DNA of 64,000 nucleotides from Teratosphaeria epicoccoides (lineage: Eukaryota; Ascomycota; Dothideomycetes; Mycosphaerellales; Teratosphaeriaceae). The stretch is from the NCBI GenBank assembly GCA_021401465.1, contig JADDMT010000061.1, positions 118,397-182,396 of the forward strand, read 5' to 3'. The notes under the pieces are model-generated. The model had not been told where the DNA came from and did no database searches. It was given only the letters and a program-made list of their open reading frames with translations. Within the stretch, counting starts at the first letter, position 1; each line of letters opens with the position of its first letter. Positions 34,097-44,814 of this stretch are shown here, piece after piece. The translations under genes and the position numbers were made by a program.

Positions 34097-34455
34097 AACG
34101 CTAAGATTTGTTAGACCCTCCTAGATATAAGATATAATAGGAACGCAGGCGGATAGCTATTATTACTATCGTTATATTAGGTACATAATGTCTTCTACAA
34201 ATCTCTACTTAAACTATAGGTATAACGTAAGGGTAAAGAGCCTGCAGACCTAATCCTAGTAGCATAACAGAACGAAGAATAGGAAGTTAAGGGTATAAAG
34301 GACAGTATGTAGCATAAAGGCGTAACATACTATCTAGTAAAGTAGAAAGGCTACCTGCCTAAGTACACGTAGTAGGTTCTAGCTAAAGACTATAAAAGCG
34401 CTCTAGATGCTATTCCTAAGTTTGAAGAGCAAGGGAGTTACAAACAAGGCTTAAG
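34097..34455 (+). pseudogene. Pol C-terminus of C3 with chromodomain
   Basis: About 120 codons homologous to 30850-31200: post-integrase stretch, then G-V-T-Y-Y-L-V-K-x-K-G-Y-L-P-K-Y-T and the double Trp site (TAG TAG), then A-I-P-K-F-E-E. Ends before the convergent antisense ORF. Everything upstream of this point in pol is missing, replaced by the LTR of C2. Confidence 0.78.
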
Positions 34456-34645
34456 AAGGTTAAGTTATAGGAAGACAATAGTTTTAGAGTAGAGTTCTTA
34501 ATACATGTATATAGCGCATATCGCGTAAAGAGACACTAAGAAACAAACACCCTACTTAAACGTTACTAGTAATAGAACAGGCAACCCTAAGAAAGAAAAG
34601 AACCTAGAAAAGAAGACACGCTTAGATTAGCTTTACAGCTAATAC

Positions 34646-36114
34646 TTAACAACTACTAGTTAAGTGCTTCCTAACTAAACCTAAGGGAGAGTCCTTCTTA
34701 CTAGCTAACTACTAACTACCTACATGGAGAATACTAAACAGTCTAAAGCGGCTAGGAGTAGTAGGAGAGGCTATACTGTAGAAAGAGACAGGCATCTTCT
34801 TCTCTAGCAGATTCTAAGGGAGCTTGTCTTTAGAGCTTATAGCGGCTATAGTGCTAGTAATAACCTCCTTGTTACGCTCTAACGCGAATGCTACTTCCTC
34901 CTCTATAGAAGGCAAGGCGACCTAGGTACACTTGCAGCTGTCACGCTTAGTACGCGGGATTAACTTGCGCTTCCTAATACGAGTCTTGGCCTCCTTAAGC
35001 TTAGCATCCTCGTATGTAGTAGATACGGTAATACTATAGCGCGTAGGGATCATGTTAGGATTAAACGTATCCTGCTTAGCATCCTCCTAATCCTTAAAAA
35101 TCCGTCTTAGAGGCTTAATTATCCTCTTAGTCTAAGGACAGACTACTAGCGGAGAGGCTTTAGCCTCCTCCTAGCCCTTGTTACTAACTATTAATTTAGT
35201 CATGCCTCTCTTTACACTCTTTAGCGTCAAGGTAGTATAAGTAACAGCGCTACATCTTTGTTAGCTAGGCATAGCAAATATGTAGGAGGAAATACTTACG
35301 GCTTAGTCTTCTTAACTAGCTTAGAAGCAGGGAGCTTCTATACGTAGCATAGAGGCGTAAGGGCCTTAGCTACTAGCGCGTAGAAGGGACAAACAATGTT
35401 CTTCTAGATCTTACGTGTCTTGAAGTCGTCATTAATAGCCGCAAGAGACCTAAGCTATTAACGTAGCTTACTAGACGCGTACTTGTTTACTCTGACGTTA
35501 GCCTAGAAATAGTTAGCAATTATTCTTAGAGAGTATGCGCGCTAAAGACGTACTATTATAAAGGTCTTAACCCTAACAGTTAGCACCTTTAAGATCTTTA
35601 AGACTAAGTCTACAAGTAGACCTAGATAGACGTTCTTGCTAGACAGCAAGGAATTAAAACAGACACTGCTATAGGAGTAGTTAGCGTTTATAGTAAAGCA
35701 TGAAAGGGTACTAAGCAAGTACGCAAGTAACTCGCAATACTTAGCCTAAAGCTAGTTTATAGCTATAGACCCTTTAGTAGTACCTTAGCCGCATGTAGTC
35801 TTGAATCTATCCATATAACAGTAGAGCTAGTTATACTTGCTATAGACCTCCTTAGAAAGGTTATAGCATTTTTAATGCTTGCTATTATAATTCCTGTAGT
35901 CATAGTCTTATGAAACCTGCTAACGTAAATCTTAGCTACATATAGTTAGTATAGAACATGTATACCTCGCAGGTAGGGGACGCCTTACTAAGGCGTAGGA
36001 GTAGAATGTGTGTAGCCTAGCTGCTGAGGTTGTCAAGGTACCTATAGTATAAGCGATAGTTATATAAGGGCGCGTAGCATTAAACTTAGTCTTAAGCACT
36101 ATTACTACTAAGTG
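34646..36114 (-). pseudogene. Antisense accessory ORF of Gypsy family C, copy C3
   Basis: Homologous over its length to the ORFs at 31403-32914 and 10801-12237, read on the minus strand from about 36114 to a TAA at 34646. It is the most altered copy together with C4: many TAG codons and a different middle region with short insertions. C3 and C4 resemble each other more than C1 and C2, indicating two subfamilies. The upstream TATA position near 36260-36270 reads TACAAAAA instead of TATAAAAA. The relation to C3 pol is convergent, as in the other copies. Confidence 0.65.
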
Positions 36115-36883
36115 TATAATTCATCTTAATTAATTAATTGAAGAAGAAGAAGAGGCTCTAGGAAGGACTTACAGACACTACATAGTAAAGGCTTAGCGAA
36201 CTAGATACTTAGTTAAGGTTAGTGTTTAGGATTAAGTTATTAGGGGTATAGCGTGGCCTTTTTGTACTCCCTACTCGCGCCTTGTTACCTACTACAACTA
36301 TTAAGCTAGTAACTTAATTTACAAGTGTAGAGCTCCTCCCTTTGCTTAAGTTATAGGGCGCGAATAATGTAATAACAGATAACGTAGCTAGTCCGCATGT
36401 ATGCTAATTTACAAGTAAACTAGCATAAAGATGTAACAAGCCTACGTTAGGAGTATACTCCTTCTATTTTGAGTAGGGTATGCGTAGTATCTACGTATAC
36501 TCCTACTAGCCCTAAGGTTCTATAACACGTTCTATGAAGTCATGACTAAATGGAGACAGCTAAGCTGCTTAGTAAACCTAGAGCGTATATGCTCGCCCTA
36601 CTATTTTAAGGATAGACAGAAGTACGTACTTATAGTTTCCTAATATCTTGACCTGCATGTAACGCGAAGGTGTTACGAGGCTACCTTAAATGTGATATTA
36701 GCTACTATAGCGTAGTAACCCTACCTCGCATATGTCCTAAAGGTGTTAAGGGTACTACTATATAGGCTATCTTAAGATTAACTAATCTTTAGCTATCTAC
36801 CTATCTGTCGTAGTATGTAACCTATACTATCCTATACCTTATTCGCTCTACTTACCTAATAGTAACGCTACGGATATCCTTAT

Positions 36884-36894
36884 AAGGGGAGGGG
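36884..36894 (+). other. Polypurine tract of C3
   Basis: AAGGGGAGGGG three bases before the LTR start, matching that of C2. Confidence 0.7.
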
Positions 36895-36897
36895 CAG

Positions 36898-37172
36898 TAA
36901 TATAATTAACACTGTTAGGGGGTATTAGGGCTAAACATACTCTAGTATACTACTCTTAGCATGCCACGGACCTTATCTATTATAGCAAGCGTCCCTTTAT
37001 ACGTTAACTCGTATATCTTTTATCCTATAGGCTTGCTACCTAAGCGTAGGGATGTAATAATCCTATAAGCTGCCCCCCTATAGTACCCCTGCAAGGACTC
37101 TTGAGACCTGCGGTACTCCTACGGAGGTAGGCGCGGACAGGCCCTCCTGATTAAGGGGCGTTAGGGGACACA
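36898..37172 (+). repeat. 3' LTR fragment of C3
   Basis: Aligns with the first 275 bases of the 400-bp C4 LTR (reverse complement), then stops shortly before the LTR TATA box. The R-U5 part is absent. Confidence 0.72.
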
Positions 37173-37194
37173 GTTTAGCAGCAGGTATTAACTT

Positions 37195-39430
37195 TTAATA
37201 GTGATCTCATGTAGTCTCCTAAAATTAATAACTATTTGTAGTTTTCCTCCTTTCTCTAGAATAAACATTAATAGTAAAGTAGTAGGTAGCTATGACTTTT
37301 AGATCTATCCTTACTCGAGGTTCTATCTAGCTATCTCTGTTACTCTTCTAGCTCTCGCTAGGATAGCGCGTAAAGTAGTCTCTATAGTAGTTCTTCTCCT
37401 AGTTGTAAGGGTATCTTATAGTCCTATAGTTAGTACTTAGGCAGGGCTGCAAGTCCTGTCTCTTCCTAAAAAAGGCGCTTCTATTTCTTGAACTCTTTAG
37501 GGATTCTAAGAGGTACGGTCTTATCCTCCTTAACTCTGACTTATTAATCTGATTAGACCTCCTTAGTATCTGTTAAGTATAGGTTCTTCTTAAACTCCTG
37601 TTTTAGTTAGCTAGTTATGTCGTTAAACTGCCTATTGTTATCTACTATTAAACGCTACTAATGTGTACGCCTAATATTAGTAACGTAACTATATCTCTTA
37701 TATGTAAGTACTCTCTTACTCTCTTCTACAGAGGGATTATCTCGTTCTAACTAAGGAGTACCTAGAACAATATCGTGTCTAGCTATAGGCATAACATCTA
37801 AGACAATTTCTTTATAGTGCTACTAAAACTTCAGGGATAGTGATACTATCTTGCTATCTATGTTAGGTAGGGACGACCTATCTGTAGCTATTTACCTATA
37901 CCCCCTATCTTTCTTTCTTTAGGTTGCAACCCCGTTATTTTCTACAGACTTAGCTAAGATAAACATTCCGCTAGCTCTAGAGTCTATTATTACTTATGTT
38001 ATAATTCCGTTAATAGTATATTATGTGCGGAAGACTAATCCTAATAGCTGTTAAGCATTTGTGTTATAGAGTTCCTACAAGTTACTCTTACTAACAGGCC
38101 CTTCTAGTTTTTTGTCTGCTTATTAGACAGGTCTTTAGGATAGACTTCCTACTTAATAGGTCTGTCTCTTAGTCTGATATATACCTTTCCTAGTGTTACT
38201 TAGGTAGTAATTAGTCCCTTAGTTGTAATCTTAAGTCTAAGCATCTGTCCTTGCTATATAGGTTGTATCATGCCTTAAGGTATTAACGGTAGTATTAACT
38301 ATTAGCGTAGGTATAGTTAACATTTCTTGTTTATTGTTATGTTGTTAATAAGATTATCTTGCTTTTCTTCTTAGAAAGCGCATGTTTCCTAGTGTTGTTT
38401 TCCTACTATGTTGACGTAATCTCTTATAGTCTTGTTTATCTAGACCCCTTTTAGGGTAAAGTATAATCTATCTCCCTTGAATATACTTCTTGTAGGTAGA
38501 ATTTCTCAAATGAAATTATAATTGTCTTTGCTAGTCTTAACTTGTTAGTAAGTCTAGAACATTTGTCAGAGTTCCTAAAGGATCCAATCAAATTGCCTAG
38601 TATGTAGTTGTCTTTTTCTTAGATCATTAGAAACATTTCCTTGTAGTAGCAAGCTATGTATAAGGCTATTCTCTGAATAGGTTCCGGTCTGCTAACTATG
38701 AATTCTATAACTCTATTGTCATTAGGTTCGTTGTTATTAGTATACTTGTCCTTAGATAAGTCTTCTTGTTCTTTAACAAGGCTAGTTGTTAGGCTAAGCT
38801 TAGTAATAGCTGCTCTTTAATCTTTAACTTACTCTTCTTTAAGCATGACTTCTTCTTGTTACAGGGTTAATTCCTCCTAGTAATATAGATTCAGACCCCT
38901 TCCTTAGGTAATAGTACCTTCGTCTCTATCCTACAGTAATATTGTTTTAGATTCTAGCATAGGTGTCTCCTAGCTAAATTTGATAACGTTATATTCCCTA
39001 TGCGGCTTACATAGAAACTATCCTGTAGCTATCTTAGCCTAGTAGTAAATTTAGCAGCTATTGTCATAGTAGGATGACTAGTATAACGCTACATATTTTA
39101 GTTCTATCCTTAGGATACAAGGTTCTTCGTAGGTCATGACATTGTTGTTACTTAGTTTAGTACTTCCTTTGTTACAATTAGACTCCTTAGGCTTAGTGTC
39201 TGTCTCTTCTGTCATGCTAGGTTCTATAATGTTAACCTTAGCTTTCTGTTACTCTAGTTATACCCTTTGTCTATAGTAATCTTATGCGTAGTGTCCTATC
39301 TTACTACATAAGTAGCATTTTAGTCCTTCTCGCTTCTTACCCTAGGCTTAGTCATTACCCTTAGCTCCCCTACTATGCTATCTCTTCCGTAGGCGCAGTT
39401 TAGTGTTATTAATTTCGCTAGCGTCAGGAT
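37195..39430 (-). pseudogene. Gag end and protease of Gypsy F, left fragment
   Basis: On the minus strand: a zinc knuckle near 39350-39290 reading C-Y-L-C-S-K-I-G-H-Y-A with the last Cys as Tyr; then an acidic Thr/Glu/Lys linker (M-T-E-E-T-D-T-K); a protease with V-I-I-D-S-R-A-S-G-M-F near 38010-37980 and V-L-G-T-P near 37780; then the pre-RT linker with K-K-x-K-R-L-F and E-E-T-G-L-A-A-L near 37490-37440. It ends before the RT domain, at the C3 LTR. In the protease, D-S-G has become D-S-R. The linker and protease match element B, though F has a zinc knuckle that B lacks. Many TAG stops; inactive. Confidence 0.72.
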
Positions 39431-39846
39431 TACAATAGTACTATTCTCTAGTCTAGCTAGAAGTTCTAGTAAAGCTAGATTATCTACAAATTTAATGTGT
39501 ATAGTGTTTTTCTATATATCTTTTTTATAACATGTTGTTAACTTTAATAGCTGCCTTTTATAGAACCTAATATAACAGAAGAGACAGACATTAAGCTTAA
39601 GGAGTCTAATTACAACAAAGGAAGTGCTAAACTTAGTAACGACAATGTTATAACCTGTAAAGAACCTTGTATCCTAAGGATAGAATTAAACTATGTAGCG
39701 TTTTACTAGTTATCCTGCTATGATGACAGCTACCAAGTTCATTACTAGACTAAGATAGCTATAGGTCAGTTCTAATGTAAGCCGCGTAGGGAATATAACG
39801 TTATCAAATTTAGCTTAGAGATGCCTACGCTAGAATCTAAGACAAT
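38940..39846. repeat. Inverted duplication within element F
   Basis: The left arm at about 38940-39232 (minus) and right arm at about 39557-39846 (plus) encode the same linker (T-E-E-T-D and C-I-L-R-I-E-L). The 324-bp centre is not shared. This is the juxtaposition of two opposed F copies. Confidence 0.75.
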
Positions 39847-40678
39847 GATGTAGTAGGACAAAGACAAAGGTACTAGAACAAAGGTACTATTACCTAGTAA
39901 CAAGAAGAAGTCACGCTTAAGGAAGAGTAAGTTAAAGATTAAACGGCAACTATTATTAAGCCTAGCCTAGACATCCCCTAGCCTACTTCTCTAGGAAAAT
40001 GACACCTATAGAACAGAACTACAAGATCTATAACGGAGATTTACTTATAATAGTTATAGTATTACGCTACTAGAGGATATATTACAAGGGAGCTATTAGA
40101 CTAAATATCTACTTAGATCATAAGAATCTGTAGTTTTTCATAACAACTAAGGATCTTTCAAGACACTAATGTTAATAGTTAGAGCTACTTAGACAATATA
40201 AGTTCAAATTTGTGTTTACTCTAGGAAAGGACAATAGGCGCGCTAATACACTAAGCAGGAGAAGTAACTACATAGATAGCAATAAGCTACAGTTGCAACA
40301 AGTACTAAGAGTTGACAAGGACAGAAGCCTTAGTACAAAAACACAAGAGTTAAACCTATCTCTAGAACTATTACAAGATAACAAGGAAGGATTTCTAACT
40401 AAACACAGAAAACACTAAGTCCTGCTACAGAGTAAAGAGGAATGCATCCGTAAATACTATAATAGACTAGAACATAGATACCTAGGAGTTACTAGAACAG
40501 TCAAACTAATAAGACAAAACTTCAACTTTCTAGGAATAAGAGCTAAGGTTACAAACTACGTTAAAAGATGTCTTGACTATAATTTAAACAAGGCTTCTAG
40601 ACATGCTAAGTACAGGAACCTTTAGTTTAGACTAGTAGTAGACATACTATAGGATAAAGTAATAATAGACTTTATAAC
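39557..40678 (+). pseudogene. RNase H and integrase of Gypsy F, right fragment
   Basis: Begins with the same linker as the left fragment and then jumps, by an internal deletion near 39950-40010, to RNase H. Its end reads F-V-F-T-L-G-K-D-N-R-R-A-N-T-L-S-R-R (40206-40262). From 40212 a stretch of 68 codons lacks any stop. The integrase zinc domain follows (H-R-Y-L-G-V near 40465, C-L-D-Y-N in place of the CX2C), and the start of the catalytic core (D-K-V-I-I-D-F-I-T at about 40654-40677) is cut at the C4 LTR. Protease and RT are missing. Confidence 0.72.
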
Positions 40679-41078
40679 TAATATAGATGTAAAGCTATAT
40701 GATAATAAAAGTATCTTGTAGTATAACAGAGTAATTTGACCTTTTAATAGGTAGAAGATAGCGCTGCTTTCTGCTTATTACAGAGGTAGCGCTAGAGGTG
40801 CTTATGTCCCCTGACGCCCCTTAATTAGGAAAGCATGTCCGCGCCTAACTCCGTAGGGGTACCGCAGGTCTCAAGAGTCCCTATAGGGGTACTATAGAGG
40901 GGGTAGCGTAGAGGATTATTACATCCCTACGCTTAGGTAGCAAGCCTATAAGATAAAGGATATACAAGTTAACGTACAAAGAGATGCCTACTATAATAGA
41001 CAGGGTCTACAGCATACTAAGGGTAGTATACTAGAGTACGTTTAACTCTAATACCCCCTAATAGCATTAATTGTATTA
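40679..41078 (-). repeat. 3' LTR of C4 (400 bp)
   Basis: Aligns with C4's own 5' LTR (56246-56631) and with the C1 and C2 LTRs. It is bounded on the outside by F integrase and inside by a polypurine tract at 41081-41092 (minus). Confidence 0.78.
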
Positions 41079-41683
41079 CTACCCCTCCTCCTATAAGGAT
41101 GTCCTTAGCCTTACTGTTAGGTAAGCGGGGTAAATACGGTACATAATAGCATGCGTTACATACTACGTACAAATTACAAGATAACTAATATAGTAGCTCC
41201 TTAACACCTTCGCGACATACACGAGGCAGAGTTACTACGCTATAGCGGCTAATATCACATTTAGGGTAGCCTTATAACACCTTCGCGTTACATGCAGGTT
41301 AAGATATCAGGAAACTACGAGTACGTGCTTCTGTCTATCCTTGAAATAGTAGGGTAAGTACATATACTCTAGCTTTGCTAAGTAGCTTAGCTGTCTCTAT
41401 TTAGCCGTAACTTTGCAGAATATATTATAGAACCTTAGGGCTAGTAGGAGTGTCTGTAGATGTTACGCGTACCCTACTTAAAACAGAAGGGGCGTACTCC
41501 TGACGTAGGCTCGTCATATCTTCATGCTAGTTCTCTTGTGAGTTATCGTACATGTAGACTAGCTACATTATCTGTTATTACATTATTTGCACCCTATGAC
41601 TTAAGTAAAGGCAGGAGCTCTACACTTATGAATTAAGTTACTAGCTTAACGGTTATAGTAGGTAAAAAGGCGTAGGTAGGGGG

Positions 41684-41691
41684 TATAAAAA
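41684..41691 (+). promoter_or_regulatory. TATA box upstream of the antisense ORF of C4
   Basis: TATAAAAA in a G-rich context, about 140 bases before the antisense ORF, in the same place as in C1. It is preceded by a shared sequence of about 600 bp reaching from the polypurine tract. Confidence 0.58.
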
Positions 41692-41830
41692 GGCCGCGCT
41701 ATACTACTAACAACTTGTTCCTAAATACTAACCTTGACTAAGCTTCTACTTTACTAAGCCTTTGCTATATAGTGTTTACTAGTCCTTCCTAGAGCATCTT
41801 CTTCTTTAATTAATGAATTAAGATTAATTG

Positions 41831-43326
41831 TACGCTTAGCAGTAATAGCGCTTAAGACTAAGTTTAATGCTACGCGCCCCTCATGTAACTGTCGGTTATA
41901 CTATAGGTACCTTAGTAACCTTAGTAGCTAGGCTACATGTATTCTACCCCTATGCGTTAGTAACGCGTCCCCTACCTGTGATGTATGCGTATCCTATACT
42001 AACTATATATAGTCAAGATTTACGCTAGCAGGTTTAATGAGAGTAGTGTCTACTATAACTACAAGAACTATAATAGCAAGTATTAGAAATGCTAGGACCT
42101 TCCCGAGGAGGTCTATAGCAAGTATAATTAGCTTTGCTGTTATATTAATAGATCCTACACTACGCGTAAGTAAGGTACTCCTAAAGGGTCTATAGCTATA
42201 AATTAGCTACAGGCTAAGTATCGCAAGTTACTTGCGTACTTGCTTAGTACCCTTTTATGCTTTACTACAAGTTTAAACCGCTCCTATAGCGGTATCTGTT
42301 TTAATTCCTTGCTAACTAGCAAAAACGTCTGTCTAGGTCTGCTTGTAGACTTAGTCTAGAATATCTTAAAGGTGCTAACTGTTAGGGTTAAGACCTTTGT
42401 GATATTACGTCCCTAGTACGCATACTCTCTAAGAGAATAATTGCTAACTATTTCTAGGCTAACGTGAGAGTTAACGAGTATGCGTTAAGCAAGCTACGTT
42501 AACAGCTTAGGTCCCCTGCGGCTATTAATGACGACTTTAAGACATGTCAGATCTAGAGGAATATTATTCATCTCTTCTAAGCGCTAGTAGCTAAGGCCCC
42601 TACGCCTCCGCTCTGCTTATAGAAGCTCCCTGCTTCTAAGCTAGTTAAGAAGACTAAGCTATAAGTATTACCTTATACATGTTTGCTACGCCTAGCTAAT
42701 AAAGATGTAGCGCTACTACTTATGCTACCTTAACGCTAAAGAGCGCGAAAAGAGGCATGACTAAATTAGTAGTTAGCAACAAGGGCAAGGAGGAGGCTAA
42801 AGCCTCTCTACTAGTAGTCTACTCTTATACTAAGAGAGTATTTAAGCCTCTAGGCTAGATCTTCAAGGATATAGAGGATACTAAGCAGGATACATTTAGT
42901 AATACGCTTGATCCTAAAGCAATCCCTACGCGCTATAGTATTACCGTATCTACTACGTAAGAGGATGCTAAGCTTAATAAGGCTAAGACTTATACTAGGA
43001 AGTACAAGTTAATCCTACCTGCTAAGTGTAATAGCCGCAAGCATACCTAGGTCGCCTTGCCTTCTAAGGAGGAGGAAGTAGCATTCACGTTAGAGCGTAA
43101 TAAGGAGGTTATTACTAGCATTATAGCCGCTATAAGCTCTAAAGACAAGCTCCCTTAGAATCTGCTAGAGAAGAAGATGCCTGTCTCTTTCTACAGTATA
43201 GCCTCTCCTACTACTCCTAGCCGCTTTAGACTGTTTAGTATTCTCTATGTAGGTAGTTAGTAGTTAGCTAGTAAGAAGGACTCTCCCTTAGGTTTAGTTA
43301 GGAAGTACTTAACTAGTAGTTATTAA
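41831..43326 (+). pseudogene. Antisense accessory ORF of Gypsy family C, copy C4
   Basis: Plus-strand counterpart of the ORF at 34646-36114, ending in TAA at 43324. The Cys-rich region includes Y-Y-N-Y-K-N-Y-N-S-K-Y-x-K-C, where several Cys have become Tyr by G to A change. The centre holds K-S-A-K-R-G-M-T-K-L-V-V-S-N-K-G-K-E-E and the tail L-P-x-N-L-L-E-K-K-M and V-R-K-Y-L-T-S-S. Stops are TAG at likely Gln codons. It converges with C4 pol, whose chromodomain starts at 43528 on the minus strand. It has its own TATA box upstream. Function unknown. Confidence 0.66.
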
Positions 43327-43527
43327 GTATTAGCTGTAAAGCTAATCTAAGCGTGTCTTCTTTTCTAGGTTCTTTTCTTTCTTAGGATTGCCTGTTATAT
43401 TAGCGGTAACGTTTAAGTAGGGCGGTTGTTTCTTAGTGTCTCTTTACGCGTTATACACTACATACACATATTAAGAACTCTACTCTAAAACTCTTGTCTT
43501 CCTACAATTCGACCTGCTTATGCCCTG

Positions 43528-44116
43528 TTCGCGACTCCTTCGCTCTTCGAACTCGCGAATAGCATCTAGAGCGTTCTTATAGTCCTTAGCTAGAACCTAC
43601 TATGTGTAGTTAGGTAGATATCCTTTCTACTTTACTAGATAGTATATTATACCTTTACGCTATATACTGTCCTTAATAACCATTAGTCCTTGCAGTACAT
43701 GAACAAGACAGTCTAGAAGTCCCCTAGCAAGCAACTTGCCCGTTAGATCAAGGAGTTTCAGGGTTATAACTTGATTATTAAGTACTAACCTAGAGAGCAA
43801 GCTATAGTACAAGATGCTCTCTCCTAGCGTTCTGATTTCATTGGCGAAGGGCTAGCTAATATCTCTTAGCGTCAAGTGCTAGTTTATAGCTATATACCGT
43901 CCGGAATATCCGTAGATTTAACAAGTACATCTCTATGAACGATATATATGCCTTTAAGCAAGACGGCGCTCTCTTAAGTAATAACAAGCTCTTAAATTCC
44001 TATTCTTTGTTCTCTTATGCTACTAGCATTAGGCCCGCAGGCTTTTTGCCCTTACGTTATACATATAATTTAAGTAGAGATACATAGAAGACATTATGTA
44101 CCTAATATGATAATAG
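43528..44116 (-). pseudogene. Pol C-terminus of C4 (chromodomain), interrupted
   Basis: Chromodomain and post-integrase tail on minus. The sequence is continuous with C1 up to 43678, is then interrupted by 315 bp of foreign Gypsy sequence, continues at 43994-44116, and is cut again by Copia E. It resumes beyond 51640. The join sites can be placed by comparison with C1 (12555-12610 and 12690-12730). Confidence 0.75.
43679..43993 (+). pseudogene. Gypsy RNase H fragment inserted in C4 pol
   Basis: About 105 plus-strand codons read like the end of a Gypsy RNase H domain: L-A-R-x-I-K-E-F-Q-G-Y-N-L-I-I-K-Y, then A-I-V-x-D-A-L-S, the typical closing motif with the catalytic Asp. It has no LTR and no obvious flanking duplication, and resembles none of elements A, B, C, F or G closely, so it represents another Gypsy family. 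Likely filler DNA captured during break repair. Confidence 0.65.
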
Positions 44117-44376
44117 TGTTAAATTAAGGTCTTATACAGGCAATGGATTTACGCATAGGGAGTAGCTACAGAAGGAATGTATTATGTCAGGTATTAAGTA
44201 TATTAACGAACGTAATTAATAGAAGAGAAGAGGTGAAAATTCTTCTCTTCCTAGCTAGGGTCAAATATCCCTTAACCCCTAACACGAGTTAGAGAGGTTA
44301 GAGTCAGGATCCTACCTGACTCTGACTCCTACTAACTTAGTGCGGCTAGTGTGCAACTACCTATCACATTTCAACA
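44117..44376 (-). repeat. 3' LTR of Copia E
   Basis: 260 bp, ends TG...CA; aligned end to end with 51381-51640. It contains an imperfect inverted repeat around GAGTCAGGATCC...CTGACTC. Confidence 0.92.
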
Positions 44377-44814
44377 CTCCTACTTAGACACATACTAGTA
44401 TACTTAGTATACTCCTACTATCTTCTAATCTATTATTTGTCTAACTAGTGAAGATGTTTGTCGTAGTATACTTGTGCTACTAGATCCATGCTCTTATAAA
44501 AGAGAACAATGCGCTAGAGCATGTTTGTTACTTACATGTTCATAAATTTATGTGTTTACTCTGCTTTTATAAGTAAGTCAGACTTTATATAAAGTTATCC
44601 TTCTCTCTTAAATTATCCTTCTCTTTCTCATCATCATTAATTACTAACTGTAGCTTCTCTAACACATTAACATAGCTCTACAGAGAGGTATGCTACTAAT
44701 CCTGCTAGATAGTGCTTCGTTTAACGCGAAGCTCGCATAGATTATTAATCCCTAGTAGGTTATCTAGTATAGTTAGCTTCTCTAACTATGACTAACTTTT
44801 AGTAGCTATAACAA

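Larger units (their letters stand above)
34095..37172 (+). mobile_element. Ty3/Gypsy family C, copy C3, truncated at both ends
   Basis: Keeps only the last part of pol (plus), the antisense ORF (minus), the polypurine tract and the first 275 bases of the 3' LTR. C2's LTR abuts its left side, and F sequence begins where its LTR stops. Confidence 0.82.
37173..40678. mobile_element. Gypsy family F: two head-to-head fragments
   Basis: A minus-strand fragment (37195-39430: gag end, protease, pre-RT linker) and a plus-strand fragment (39557-40678: linker, then RNase H and integrase) share about 290 bp in inverted orientation. Both belong to the family of element B. No LTR is present. The unit is framed by oppositely oriented C-family LTRs. 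Confidence 0.72.
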
